The notes beneath the pieces were generated by a model that was given only the letters and a program-made list of their open reading frames with translations, ran no database searches and was not told the DNA's origin. A stretch of DNA of 64,000 bases, taken from NCBI RefSeq assembly GCF_030160455.1, contig NZ_BSOJ01000006.1:186001-250000 (forward strand), given 5' to 3'. Position numbers and translations under genes: made by a program. Of the stretch, positions 9,692 through 19,583 are shown in pieces; position 1 is the first letter of the stretch; every line of letters starts with the position of its first letter. Source of the stretch: Limnobacter litoralis. GTDB lineage: Bacteria; Pseudomonadota; Gammaproteobacteria; Burkholderiales; Burkholderiaceae_B.

Positions 9692-11152
9692 ATGCAACGC
9701 TCGCTGTTTCCAGTACTGACCGTGCTGGGCTTTGCCCTGGCGCTGTTTTCGATGTCATTTCTGGTGCCATTGGCCTACGCTTGGTGGAACCATGAACCCA
9801 CGACCAGGTCCTTTGCAATCGGTTTTTTGTTGGCCTTTTCGGTGGGTGCGGGCATGCATCTGGTCACGCGGCAGTTCCGGCGTGAATTGCAGGTCAGAGA
9901 CGGCTTTCTGCTGGTTTCTGCCGTGTGGTCTACCCTGCCGGCATTTTCTGCCATTCCCCTGATGCTTCATTTGCCCGGCCTGTCTTTTACTGACGCCTAT
10001 TTCGAAACCGTGTCAGGCCTGACGACGACCGGCGCCACGGTGTTGTCGGGGCTGGACACCCTGCCCGCCAGCATCAATATTTGGCGGGGTTTGTTGGCCT
10101 GGATGGGCGGGATGGGCATTCTGGTTTTGGCTGTGGCCATTCTGCCTTTGTTGGGCGTCGGTGGCTCACAGGTATTCAAGGCTGAAACACCCGGCCCCAT
10201 GAAAGACAGCAAGCTGACTCCACGCATTACAGAGACTGCGAAGTCGCTATATCTGGTGTACTTGGGCATTTCGGCGGCCTGCGTGCTGGGCTATCGGCTT
10301 GCAGGCATGACCTGGGTGGATGCATTCATTCACACTGGCACAACCATGTCACTGTCGGGTTTCTCATCGCACGACGCCAGTTTTGGCTATTTCAACTCAC
10401 CCGCCATTGAAGGTGTGGCCGTGGTTTTCATGCTGCTGGCATCGATCAACTTCGGCATCCATTTTCTGGCCTGGCGTGGCCGCTCGATACGACCTTATCT
10501 GACCTGCCCCGAAACCCGTTGGATTTTTGCGGTACTTGCTTTCTCGGTGTTGTTGATCAGTGTGTATTTGGTGGTGAATCACCAATACGCCTCTTTTTCC
10601 GAGGCGTTTCGATACGCGCTGTTCAACACGGTGTCTATGGCGTCAACCACCGGTTATGCCAACACGGACTTTGCACAATGGCCTTTGTTTGCACCGTCTT
10701 TGATGATTCTATTGAGTATTTTCACCACTGCGGCGGGCTCAACAGGTGGCGGCATCAAAATGATGCGCGCTGTTATTCTGGTCAAGCAAGCCTCACGCGA
10801 GTTGTCTCGCATTTTGCACCCAAGGGCGGTCAATCCGGTTCGGGTGCACAACACCGCTGTTGAAAACCCCGTGATTTTCGGCATTTTGGCGTTCATGCTC
10901 TTGTACGGCATGAGTGTGATCGCGATCACCATGACCCTGATGTTTTCGGGTCTGGACCCCCTGACCGCTGCAACGGCCGCATTGGCAACCATCAACTGCA
11001 CGGGGCCTGGTTTGGGCGAGGTGGGTCCTTCTCACAACTTCGCGGCTTTCAACGATTTTCAGACCTGGGTGTGTACGTTTGCCATGCTGTTGGGTCGACT
11101 TGAAATGTTTCCACTGCTGGTCTTGTTTACCCCAACTTTTTGGCGCAAGTAG
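9692..11152 (+). CDS. trkH: Trk potassium uptake membrane subunit TrkH
   Basis: Potassium-translocating integral membrane protein. Four repeated membrane-pore-membrane units are visible with pore-loop Gly residues, for example VSGLTTTGATVLSG, GTTMSLSGFSSHD, TVSMASTTGYAN and NCTGPGLGEVGPSH. The length (486) fits TrkH. A Gly-rich AAGSTGGGIKMMR segment lies before the last unit, as in the family. It directly follows trkA and ends two bases before the next gene, so all may share a transcript. Confidence 0.95.
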   Translation: MQRSLFPVLTVLGFALALFSMSFLVPLAYAWWNHEPTTRSFAIGFLLAFSVGAGMHLVTRQFRRELQVRDGFLLVSAVWSTLPAFSAIPLMLHLPGLSFTDAYFETVSGLTTTGATVLSGLDTLPASINIWRGLLAWMGGMGILVLAVAILPLLGVGGSQVFKAETPGPMKDSKLTPRITETAKSLYLVYLGISAACVLGYRLAGMTWVDAFIHTGTTMSLSGFSSHDASFGYFNSPAIEGVAVVFMLLASINFGIHFLAWRGRSIRPYLTCPETRWIFAVLAFSVLLISVYLVVNHQYASFSEAFRYALFNTVSMASTTGYANTDFAQWPLFAPSLMILLSIFTTAAGSTGGGIKMMRAVILVKQASRELSRILHPRAVNPVRVHNTAVENPVIFGILAFMLLYGMSVIAITMTLMFSGLDPLTAATAALATINCTGPGLGEVGPSHNFAAFNDFQTWVCTFAMLLGRLEMFPLLVLFTPTFWRK

Positions 11153-11154
11153 TC

Positions 11155-11568
11155 ATGGCCACCCGTTTGATCCTGATTCATCACACCAACATGATTTTGC
11201 GTGCGGCGCATCTCAAGCAGTGCCTGGAGCAGCAACTTCACCAATCTCAAAAGATCACGGTGTTTGCCAGTGGCGAGGTGTTTTCGATTGTTGAACCCGA
11301 CCTTCAGGCCCAGCTGTTAAAGGACGAACAACATTACCGGGGCTTGGGTGTGCATTGGCTCAGGATGGCCCCAGGCTGTGCCTGCTGTTCTTCCCGATTG
11401 GTCATTCAGACGCATCTTGGCCGAACACTGAGGCTGAATCCGCCGGATGTGCTCATTCTTGAGGTTGATTCAGGCGGACATGTGGACACCTTGATGCAGT
11501 GGTTGTCTACGGATCAATGGCAGCGCTGGTTTTCATCCATTGAAGTGTTTACCCCCAAGCAGGCGTAA
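11155..11568 (+). CDS. Degenerate COG0523-like (CobW/YjiA-type) protein, no P-loop
   Basis: I do not recognise this 137-residue protein with certainty. Its layout resembles the first part of COG0523 metal-chaperone GTPases. An opening strand and helix (RLILIHHTNMILRAAHLKQC) sit where the P-loop should be. Then come VFASGEVFSIVEPDLQAQLL, at the position of the family's NEFGxVGID segment, and PGCACCSSRLVI, matching the metal-binding GCxCC signature. PPDVLILEVDSGG aligns with the family's PDxIxIEtsGlAdP. The GxxGxGKT loop is absent, so GTP hydrolysis is unlikely. The ATG at 11155 follows the trkH stop directly. Metal binding is inference from the Cys motif. Confidence 0.5.
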   Translation: MATRLILIHHTNMILRAAHLKQCLEQQLHQSQKITVFASGEVFSIVEPDLQAQLLKDEQHYRGLGVHWLRMAPGCACCSSRLVIQTHLGRTLRLNPPDVLILEVDSGGHVDTLMQWLSTDQWQRWFSSIEVFTPKQA

Positions 11569-11706
11569 GCTTTTTGTCTCGATTGCCGTAAAACACTCAT
11601 CAGACGCGTTATTCTGAGGTTGTGGATTCCGACAGATTCCTGATCTTGAAATTGCCTGCTTCATCACCATCTGGCAGATGAAGAGTTTTACTCGGGAGGT
11701 TCAGTG

Positions 11707-11955
11707 ATGTTGATGATGATCGATAGCCCCTACTACTGTGTGGTTGACCTGGTGATGAAAACCGGCGAACCCAGCTCAGGCATTGAAATTGTGGATAAAA
11801 ACAACCAGCGTGAACTGTTTCTGCAGGGTGAGGCAGCCGAGCGCTTTCGTCAGGAAGTGTATTACCTGGCGGCACAGCAGCCCGATGTGGATGACATTGA
11901 AGCGTTCATTGAGCGATACAAACCCTGGATGCAAACACCAGTGACTTTGCACTAG
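11707..11955 (+). CDS. DUF3567 family protein
   Basis: A small cytosolic protein of 82 residues, function unknown. The pattern YYCVVDL, GIEIVDKNNQRELFL, AERFRQEV, an acidic DVDDIEAFIERY and the ending PVTLH matches my memory of DUF3567, found across Burkholderiales. A strong GGGAGG ribosome site (11693-11698) fits the ATG at 11707; a GTG three bases earlier is possible. No other motif is visible. It is flanked by a separate upstream gene and a convergent pseudogene. Confidence 0.75.
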   Translation: MLMMIDSPYYCVVDLVMKTGEPSSGIEIVDKNNQRELFLQGEAAERFRQEVYYLAAQQPDVDDIEAFIERYKPWMQTPVTLH

Positions 11956-11959
11956 GCCT

Positions 11960-12662
11960 TCAATCAGCGTACCTGGCTTGCGCATGGGTTTCACGCGTGG
12001 CTGCCAGCGCCGCAATGGCGCTGGCTACCCAAACTGCCAATATGAGCATGCAAGTCGTCATTCCCGCCTTTGAATAGCCCTGAAAACCTGCGATCGAATA
12101 ATGGTCGAGCACAGCACCCAGCAGGGGCTGTTGAATCAGCGGCCCCACCATCACCCCCAAATTTACAAAGCCGACTGCCGCCGCCAGTGAGCGTGGCACA
12201 GACTCTTTGACATACACAAATCCAAGGCCCATCACGCCGCTGCCCAGGGCACCCAGCAACAGCAGCAAAATGGCAAGTGTCGCAGACATGCCCGGAAACA
12301 GCCCCAGACCCGCCGACCAGGCCGCGCCCTGCAGCCGCCCACGCAAGGTTTGGCGCAAGCCCAAACAGGGCTGCACCAAGGCCACCCAGCAAGCAGCCAG
12401 CCGTCAGCACGGCCCTGGGGCCAATTCGGTCAACCAACAGGCCGACCGGCACCTGCATGGCCGCGTAAAAATAAAAATAAAACGCAGACAGGTTGCCCAG
12501 TCCAGCATGGCTCAAGTGAAAACTTTGACTCAACTCGTCTGTCAGCACACCGGGCGTGACCCGGTGGAAAAACCCAAACAGGTAGAAGCTGGCCGCCAAA
12601 GACCAGATGCCCAGGGAAAGACGCAGTGGTGGCTGCCGTGAATCAGTGATTGGAGCTTGCAC
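11960..12662 (-). pseudogene. MFS transporter, internally deleted and frameshifted
   Basis: Two minus-strand reading frames each encode half of a major facilitator transporter. The first, from 12662, gives helices 1-3 and the start of helix 4, with the loop signature LLVDRIGPRAVLTAG and a normal N-terminus. Near 12300-12330 the sense switches to another frame. That frame reads TLAILLLLLGALGSG, VYVKESVP, VNLGVMVGPLIQQPLLG and a last helix, which is the end of the C-terminal half. Together they make roughly 240 residues where about 410 are expected. Around 170 residues (helices 4-9) are therefore missing and the frame is broken. It overlaps the end of the mscS-like gene by 20 bases at its start. 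Confidence 0.75.
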
Positions 12663-13716
12663 CTTCGTCCTTGTTTTTGCTGTTCTGGAGGGCTTCCAGT
12701 CGTTCGTTTAGTGTTTCAAGTTCTTGGTCTATCCGGTCCTTCTCGGCATTCTCGCAAGTCTCCCGCTGATCACGCAGGTCTTGAATGCTTTTCTGAATCG
12801 TCTGGATTTGTTCATGAACCGCCTCGGCTTCTTCGGCTTTGTCAAAAATGACAGACTCTGGCGACTCTTCGTGCTTTTTCTTCACTGGGGCTTGCTTTTC
12901 AGAGGCAACCGGGATCATTTTGAGCCCATCCGGCTGGGGTCGCTGAGCCATGAAATTCGGTGAGAGTATTTCCACCCCAGCCTCATGAAGCGTGTCCAGA
13001 ACGTGCCCCAACAGCCTGGATCGAGTGCTGATCAGGCTTTTGACCTCCGTCAGCAACCCGCTGACACGGTAACTGACCGAGAAGTCGCCAATTTGAATGA
13101 TTTGCACAAAGCCATCTTCGAGTTCCGTCTTTTTGACAGCTTCGAGCAGAAGCTTTTCAATGGTCAGGTGATGCACGTCAAAACCCAACGAAAGCTGCGC
13201 AGACACAATGGTGCCGGAACTGCGGGTGACCGTCACGGGGTGGCTGATGAGATAACTGTTGGGAAAGGCGATCAGCTCCCGATGCTCGGTCTGAAATTCA
13301 GTGTCCAGCAGGCCTGTCTCAGTGACCCGGCCGAAGAATTCCTCGACCTGTACAAAATCACCGACCCTGAACGGCTTTGTGAACCGCATCATCAGCCCGG
13401 CCATCAGGTTGCCCACAATGGCGGTGGATGAAAAAGCCACCAGGCCAGACAACACAATGCCGATCAGGCTGAGTATCTGATTGCGGATTGTTTCGTCAAC
13501 CGGCAGCGCCAAAGTCAGCAACACCAGGGCGACTAAGGCAAAAAACACCATGAACAGCTGACGAGACAGCTTTTTGTCGGGGTCGAGATCTGGCCGATTG
13601 CCCAGCAGCACTCGATAAGCTGCCCAAAGTGCTGCACCCAGCACAAGTCCCGATGCCACAAAACCCAGCAATCCGGGAATTGCTTCACCCAATTTGTCCA
13701 ACACAAGCGTCTCCAT
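12643..13716 (-). CDS. MscS-family mechanosensitive channel with C-terminal coiled coil
   Basis: Inner-membrane channel likely releasing solutes on osmotic downshift. N-terminal helices (about 12-35 and 60-110) lead to the pore-lining region [30 protein letters not shown], which holds the family's VGDFV(Q) link to the beta domain. A cytosolic vestibule follows ([13 protein letters not shown]). The last 80 or so residues are highly charged and heptad-like (about 270-355, rich in E, Q and K), a probable coiled coil not seen in minimal MscS. ATG at 13716 is preferred; a GTG at 13734 would add six residues. It is divergent from metH. Confidence 0.85.
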   Translation of the reverse strand: METLVLDKLGEAIPGLLGFVASGLVLGAALWAAYRVLLGNRPDLDPDKKLSRQLFMVFFALVALVLLTLALPVDETIRNQILSLIGIVLSGLVAFSSTAIVGNLMAGLMMRFTKPFRVGDFVQVEEFFGRVTETGLLDTEFQTEHRELIAFPNSYLISHPVTVTRSSGTIVSAQLSLGFDVHHLTIEKLLLEAVKKTELEDGFVQIIQIGDFSVSYRVSGLLTEVKSLISTRSRLLGHVLDTLHEAGVEILSPNFMAQRPQPDGLKMIPVASEKQAPVKKKHEESPESVIFDKAEEAEAVHEQIQTIQKSIQDLRDQRETCENAEKDRIDQELETLNERLEALQNSKNKDEGASSNH

Positions 13717-13779
13717 GCGATTAGAGTGGGTCACTCACCGCTTTCAAGTGTGCCACGGGAATGGATCGCCTGTTAATCC

Positions 13780-13788
13780 TGCTAAAAT
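13780..13788 (+). promoter_or_regulatory. Possible extended -10 promoter of metH
   Basis: The bases TGCTAAAAT fit an extended -10 element (TGnTATAAT, one mismatch), 41 bases upstream of the metH start. No convincing -35 is visible, which is common for extended -10 promoters. I saw no riboswitch structure in the short leader. Confidence 0.35.
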
Positions 13789-13828
13789 ATTGTTTAGTTT
13801 CATATCCACTCCCGTAAGAGGCCCCGCG

Positions 13829-16800
13829 ATGAACACGCGCTCCGCTTCTTCGTCTGCCTCCGCCCCCTCACCGGTGGTCAATGGTGCTGCAGTCGAAGCC
13901 CAACTCCGTGACCTGCTCGCCAAGCGCATCCTGATTCTGGATGGTGCCACCGGCACGATGATTCAACGTTACAAGCTCACCGAGGCCCAGTATCGGGGCG
14001 ACCGCTTTGCCGATTTTCATCGCGATGTCAAAGGCAACAATGAACTGTTGGTGCTAACGCAGCCGCAGATCATGACCGAAATTCACGAGCAGTATCTGGC
14101 TGCGGGCGCTGACATTCTGGAGACGAACACCTTTGGTGCCACCACCGTGGCCCAGGCCGATTACGAGATGGAACATCTTGTGGACGAAATGAACCGCGAA
14201 GCGGCTCGTCTGTGCAAGGCTGCTTGTGTCAAATACTCCACCCCCGACAAACCCCGCTTTGCGGCCGGTGCACTGGGCCCTACGCCCAAAACCGCGTCCA
14301 TCAGCCCCGATGTGAACGACCCCGGCGCGCGCAACATCACTTTTGATGAACTGGTGGCCACTTATTACCAGCAAACCAAGTGCCTGGTAGAAGGCGGGGT
14401 GGATCTGCTGCTGGTTGAGACCATTTTCGACACCTTGAATGCCAAGGCCGCACTGTTTGCCATCGACCAGTATTTTGAGGATTCAGGTAACCGCCTGCCC
14501 ATCATGATTTCCGGCACGGTGACTGACGCCTCGGGCCGTATTTTGTCGGGCCAAACCGTGGAAGCCTTCTGGAACTCTGTGCGCCATGCCAAGCCCATCA
14601 CCATTGGTTTGAACTGTGCGCTGGGTGCGACATTGATGCGCCCCTACGTGGCCGAGCTGTCCAAAATTTGCGATGCGCCCATCTGTGTATACCCCAACGC
14701 GGGCTTGCCCAATCCGATGAGCGACACGGGCTTCGATGAAACGCCCGACATCACCAGCAGCCTGGTGAAAGAATTTGCGCAAGCCGGGTTTTTGAATATT
14801 GCCGGCGGGTGTTGTGGTACCACGCCCGACCACATTGCCGCCATTGCCAAGGCCCTGGAAGGGCAAAAGCCACGTGTCATACCCGTGGTCGAGCCCAAGT
14901 GCCGACTGTCAGGCCTTGAGCCCTTGAACATCGACGACAACAGCCTGTTCATTAACGTGGGCGAACGCACCAACGTCACGGGTTCCAAAGCCTTTGCCCG
15001 AATGATTTTGAACGAACAGTACGACGAGGCCCTCAGTGTGGCCCGTCAGCAAGTTGAAAACGGTGCGCAAATTGTCGACGTCAACATGGACGAAGCCATG
15101 TTGGACAGCAAGGCTGCCATGGTTCGTTTCCTGAACCTGATGGCCTCCGAGCCAGACATTTCGCGCGTGCCGGTGATGATTGACTCCTCCAAATGGGAGG
15201 TGATTGAGGCCGGTCTGAAATGTGTGCAGGGCAAGGCCGTGGTCAACTCTATTTCCATGAAGGAAGGTGTTGACGAATTCAAGCGCCAGGCCAGGCTGTG
15301 CAAACGCTATGGTGCTGCTGTCATCGTGATGGCCTTTGACGAACAGGGCCAGGCTGACACCTATCAGCGCAAAATCGAAATTTGTGAACGGGCCTACAAC
15401 ATTCTGGTGAATGAGGTGGGCTTTCCGGCCGAAGACATTATTTTCGACCCCAATATTTTCGCCATCGCCACCGGCATTGAAGAACACGACAACTACGGCA
15501 ACGACTTCATCGAGGCCACCGGCTGGATCAAGAAAAACCTGCCGCATGCCAAAATTTCCGGTGGCGTGTCCAACGTCAGTTTTTCATTCCGCGGCAATGA
15601 ACCTGCGCGTGAAGCCATCCACACCGTGTTCCTCTACCACGCCATTAAAAACGGCATGACCATGGGCATTGTGAACGCCGGCATGATGGGCGTGTACGAC
15701 GAGCTAGAGCCCGAGCTGAAAAAGCGGGTCGAAGACATTGTGCTGAACCGCAAGCCCGAGCTGCCTGCCAACGACCCCGACTTCGGTAAAACCGCCACTG
15801 AGCGCATGATCGAATTTGCCGCCACGCTCAAAGCTGGTGGCAAAAAGGCCGAGGAGAATCTGGAATGGCGCAACCAGCCCGTTGAAAAGCGCTTGGCCCA
15901 TGCGCTGGTGCACGGCATTACCAATTTCATCGTGGAAGACACTGAAGAATGTCGTGCCGCCATTGCCGCCAAAGGCGGTCGCCCGCTGCATGTCATTGAG
16001 GGGCCACTTATGGACGGCATGAACGTGGTTGGCGACCTTTTTGGCGCGGGCAAAATGTTCCTGCCCCAAGTGGTGAAAAGTGCCCGCGTGATGAAGCAGG
16101 CGGTGGCCCACCTCATCCCCTTCATTGAAGAAGAGAAAAAGCAGTTGGTGGCCGCTGGCGGCGATGCCAAAGCCAAGGGCAAAATCTTGATTGCCACCGT
16201 GAAGGGCGACGTGCACGACATCGGCAAAAACATCGTCACGGTCGTTCTGCAATGCAATAACTTTGAAGTGGAAAACATGGGCGTGATGGTGCCTGCCGAG
16301 CAAATTCTCGCCAAGGCCAAAGAGATCAACGCCGACATCATTGGCTTGTCCGGCCTGATCACCCCGTCGCTGGAAGAAATGGCCTACGTGGCCAGTGAAA
16401 TGCAGCGTGACCCCTATTTCCGCGACCGTGGCATTCCCTTGCTGATCGGCGGTGCCACCACCAGCCGTGTGCACACCGCGGTGAAAATTGCACCGCATTA
16501 CGACGGCCCCACGGTGTATGTGAGTGATGCCAGCCGCTCGGTGGGCGTGGCTTCCAACCTGTTGTCCGAAGAAGCCGCAGATCAGTTCAAATCTGACCTG
16601 CAAGCCGAGTACCAGCGGGTGCGCGAGCAACACGCCAACAAAAAGGCACAGCCCCTCATCAGCCTGGAAGCCGCGCGCGCCAACAAGTTGAACGTGGACT
16701 GGGCCAACTACACACCACCCAAGCCGAAGTTCATTGGTCGCCGCCATTTCAAGAACTACGACTTGGCCGACCTGGCTCAGTACATTGATTGGACCCCCTT

Positions 16801-17623
16801 CTTCCAGACCTGGGATTTGCACGGGGGCTACCCTCGCATTCTTCAAGACGAGGTGGTGGGCGAGGCGGCACGCCGCGTGTTTGAAGACGGTCAAGCCATG
16901 CTGAAAAAGTGCATCGAAGGCCGTTGGCTGCAAGCGAATGCTGCAGTGGCTTTCTACCCCGCCAACACCGTGGGTGACGACCACATTGAAGTCTATGAAG
17001 ACGACACCCGCAGCAACGTGTTGTTCACCTACAGCCCGCTTCGCCAACAGGGCGAAAAGCGCGAGGGTGTGGCCAACAAATCACTCGCCGATTTCATTGC
17101 ACCCAAAGGGCAAGGTGACGACTACATCGGCTTGTTTGCCGTCACTGCCGGCATTGGCGTTGACAAGAAAGAACAGGAATTTCTCAAGGCACACGACGAC
17201 TACAGCAGCATCATGTTCAAGGCGATTGCTGACCGTCTGGCCGAGGCCTTCGCGGAGTGTCTGCACCGCCGCGTGCGCACTGATTTGTGGGGCTATGTGC
17301 CCGCAGAGGCGTTGAGCAATGAGGACCTGATTGCCGAGAAATACCAGGGCATTCGCCCCGCTCCTGGCTACCCTGCCTGCCCCGAGCACACCATCAAACG
17401 CGCCATGTTTGAAGTGCTTCAGGCCGGTGAAATCGGCATGACCCTGACCGAAAGCCTGGCCATGAGCCCGGCCGCCAGTGTCAGCGGTTTTTACTTCAGC
17501 AACCCGCAGAGCGATTATTTCAACGTGGGTACCATCGGGCAGGATCAGTTCGAAGATCTGAAGGCGTTTTCCGGACGCGACCAGGCCGATTTGAAGCGAG
17601 CACTTGTTACCGTTTTGAGTTGA
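13829..17623 (+). CDS. metH: Cobalamin-dependent methionine synthase MetH
   Basis: Transfers a methyl group from methyltetrahydrofolate through cobalamin to homocysteine. The 1264-residue protein has all four modules. The homocysteine domain carries zinc Cys residues in GLNCALGA and AGGCCGTTP. The folate domain begins near [16 protein letters not shown]. The B12 domain has the axial His in [12 protein letters not shown]. The reactivation domain, about residue 890 to the end, carries [13 protein letters not shown]. The ATG at 13829 follows AAGAGG; a longer reading from 13694 lacks homologue support. A terminator lies just downstream, so it appears to be a single-gene unit. Confidence 0.97.
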   Translation: MNTRSASSSASAPSPVVNGAAVEAQLRDLLAKRILILDGATGTMIQRYKLTEAQYRGDRFADFHRDVKGNNELLVLTQPQIMTEIHEQYLAAGADILETNTFGATTVAQADYEMEHLVDEMNREAARLCKAACVKYSTPDKPRFAAGALGPTPKTASISPDVNDPGARNITFDELVATYYQQTKCLVEGGVDLLLVETIFDTLNAKAALFAIDQYFEDSGNRLPIMISGTVTDASGRILSGQTVEAFWNSVRHAKPITIGLNCALGATLMRPYVAELSKICDAPICVYPNAGLPNPMSDTGFDETPDITSSLVKEFAQAGFLNIAGGCCGTTPDHIAAIAKALEGQKPRVIPVVEPKCRLSGLEPLNIDDNSLFINVGERTNVTGSKAFARMILNEQYDEALSVARQQVENGAQIVDVNMDEAMLDSKAAMVRFLNLMASEPDISRVPVMIDSSKWEVIEAGLKCVQGKAVVNSISMKEGVDEFKRQARLCKRYGAAVIVMAFDEQGQADTYQRKIEICERAYNILVNEVGFPAEDIIFDPNIFAIATGIEEHDNYGNDFIEATGWIKKNLPHAKISGGVSNVSFSFRGNEPAREAIHTVFLYHAIKNGMTMGIVNAGMMGVYDELEPELKKRVEDIVLNRKPELPANDPDFGKTATERMIEFAATLKAGGKKAEENLEWRNQPVEKRLAHALVHGITNFIVEDTEECRAAIAAKGGRPLHVIEGPLMDGMNVVGDLFGAGKMFLPQVVKSARVMKQAVAHLIPFIEEEKKQLVAAGGDAKAKGKILIATVKGDVHDIGKNIVTVVLQCNNFEVENMGVMVPAEQILAKAKEINADIIGLSGLITPSLEEMAYVASEMQRDPYFRDRGIPLLIGGATTSRVHTAVKIAPHYDGPTVYVSDASRSVGVASNLLSEEAADQFKSDLQAEYQRVREQHANKKAQPLISLEAARANKLNVDWANYTPPKPKFIGRRHFKNYDLADLAQYIDWTPFFQTWDLHGGYPRILQDEVVGEAARRVFEDGQAMLKKCIEGRWLQANAAVAFYPANTVGDDHIEVYEDDTRSNVLFTYSPLRQQGEKREGVANKSLADFIAPKGQGDDYIGLFAVTAGIGVDKKEQEFLKAHDDYSSIMFKAIADRLAEAFAECLHRRVRTDLWGYVPAEALSNEDLIAEKYQGIRPAPGYPACPEHTIKRAMFEVLQAGEIGMTLTESLAMSPAASVSGFYFSNPQSDYFNVGTIGQDQFEDLKAFSGRDQADLKRALVTVLS

Positions 17624-17629
17624 TTCAAT

Positions 17630-17653
17630 AGGGCTTTCAGGCCCTCTTTTTTT
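17630..17653 (+). terminator. Rho-independent terminator of metH
   Basis: Stem AGGGC/GCCCT (17630-17634 with 17641-17645), a six-base loop, then C and a run of seven T. It starts seven bases after the metH stop. The stem is short but the T run is clear. Confidence 0.75.
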
Positions 17654-17744
17654 AAAGTTCCCAAAGTGAACTTTGTTCAAGGCTGCGACCACACAACGAA
17701 CAGCAGGAATTTAAATTCCACGTTGTTATTGAGGGGTAGGCGGC

Positions 17745-19181
17745 ATGATCGCAGTACTGAACAAATTTGCAAGGCTCGCGTCGGCACGATCCGAGGTTGT
17801 GGGTGCATCCCTGGTGTTGCTGATGATCACCATGATGGTTGTACCCCTGCAGCCTGCCTTGCTTGATGTGCTAATCGCCGTCAACATATCTGCAGCGATC
17901 CTTTTGGTAATTAGCGCCGTTCTGCTTGAATCCCCTCTGTCATTTTCTTCTTTCCCGGCCATCTTGTTGATGACCACCTTGTTCAGGCTTTCCCTGACCA
18001 TTTCGACCACACGGCAAATTCTGCTTGAGGCAGACGCTGGCCACATTGTGCAAACTTTTGGCGAGTTCGTTGTGGGCGGCAATGTTGCAGTAGGCCTGGT
18101 TATTTTCCTGATCATCTCTGTGGTTAATTTTTTGGTCGTGACCAAGGGTTCGGAGCGCGTGGCAGAGGTTGCTGCCCGATTTTCACTAGATGGAATGCCA
18201 GGCAAACAAATGTCGATTGACAGCGATTTGCGCGCAGGATTGATTAATCAGATCATGGCCAAGAAGCGTCGTTCAGACCTTGAAAGGGAGTCACAGCTGT
18301 TTGGCGCCATGGATGGTGCCATCAAGTTTGTGAAAAACGACGCCATCGCTGGGCTGGTCATTACAGTCGTCAACTTGCTGGGCGGCTTGACAGTCGGCAT
18401 GCTTCAGAAGGACATGAGTTTTTCCAAGGCCGGCGCGGTGTACACCATTTTGTCTGTAGGCGACGGCTTGGTGGGTATCATTCCATCGCTCATGATTTCA
18501 ATTGCCGCAGGATTGATTGTTACACGTGTCACCAAGGGCGAGGCCGACGGCTCGAACGCCGCACAGGACATGCTTCGTGACTTGGGTCGCAATTCTTACG
18601 CGCTTCAAATCAGTGGCATTTTTTGTATTCTCTTTTCATTCGTACCGGGAATGCCTCGCCTCGTGTTTCTGGCGGCAGCCGTTGCACTTTTTACGGCCTG
18701 GTTTTTTATGTCCAAGGTCAAGGATGTGACACCCTCGGTGGATGTGGCGTCGCAGTTCAGTGACATGCTGAATCTGGAAAACAATGTCCAGATGGACGAT
18801 GTTGTGCATACAAAAACATTTTCCGAAATTGAGGTGCGTTTGCCCATTTCTATGGAGCCAACCTCAGCCAATCAGATTCAGAATATTTGCAGGGTGGCTA
18901 GAAACCGGACTGTTGAACATTTGGGGATATTGCTACCACTGTTTGAGTTTACCCAGCATCAGGAAGAGCAAATCGAATTCTTGGTTTTTGGCGTGCCTTG
19001 TCTGGCCTTACCCGTCTCTGAAAAAAGACTCATGTTGCTGTCGAGCCCCGAAAAGCTTGATGCACTCGAAGCACTTGAATATGTGACAGAAAAAGATGCT
19101 GTCAAGCACGATGGCAATGTCACGTTGTATGGCGGAGGTGGTTTGTTCACTCTCGCTTACTCTCATTGCCGTGTTTTGTAA
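17745..19181 (+). pseudogene. sctV: sctV fragment: type III secretion export-gate protein, C-terminus lost
   Basis: This reads as the N-terminal two thirds of a FHIPEP family protein. Membrane helices fill residues 20-310. The cytosolic FHIPEP loop reads DGMPGKQMSIDSDLRAG and LERESQLFGAMDGAIKFVK, closer to SctV/LcrD of secretion systems than to flagellar FlhA (which has EADFYGSMDGASKF). Family members have about 690 residues; this stops at 478, soon after the first part of the ring-forming cytosolic domain. The last residues (from base 19167 or slightly before) are antisense to a zorB-like gene, so the frame runs across a recombination joint. No other secretion genes are nearby. Codon use is more AT-rich than in neighbours, suggesting transfer. 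Ribosome site GAGGGG and ATG at 17745 are intact, so a fragment may still be made. Confidence 0.75.
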
Positions 19182-19583
19182 CAGGTCACCTTTGGCGTCC
19201 AGTTTGTAGTCGTCGGTCGCAAATCGACCCGCTTCTCCAAAGTTGATGCGATTCAGCTTGCAGTCCACGAACACCGGTTGGCCGCTGCCGGCAACTTTGT
19301 CTGACAAGTATTTGCAGATGCTGGCAATTTCTTGAACCCGCTTTTCTGCATCTGTCACTTTTAGCGGATTGGGTTCGTCTCGATCCGTGATGACCTTGGA
19401 AATTTTTTGGCTGTCCAAATTTATTTGCTCAGCTTTTTTGGTGATCGATGACAACGCGGCTACCATGATGACCAGGAAGAGAATCATCAGCGCTGTCATG
19501 AGATCTGCGTAAGAGATCCAGAAAGGTCGCTCCGCATCATCTACAGATCGGCGTGAAGATGGTCCGTAATGGGCGAGGCTCAT
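19008..19583 (-). pseudogene. zorB: zorB-like gene (Zorya defence, MotB-type), truncated
   Basis: The N-terminus matches ZorB/MotB-like stator proteins: ERPFWISYADLMTALMILFL has the membrane helix with its key Asp. It is followed by a predicted periplasmic region with INFGEAGRFATDDYKLD, the first part of an OmpA-like peptidoglycan-binding domain. Homology ends near residue 139 (base 19167). The remaining 52 codons are antisense to the sctV fragment. The TD..R-A motif of OmpA domains is absent, so peptidoglycan anchoring is lost. The start overlaps the zorA-like stop (ATGA), the natural zorA-zorB coupling. ZorC/ZorD or ZorE are not found. Confidence 0.65.

Noticed and set aside
13735-13828. 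Possible riboswitch ahead of metH
   Set aside because: The leader is only about 40 bases after the likely promoter and shows no SAH, SAM or cobalamin-type conserved core.
15704-17047. A 447-codon open frame on the minus strand inside metH
   Set aside because: It is the antisense shadow of a strongly coding gene; the peptide is low-complexity and has no domain, while metH is intact in this region.
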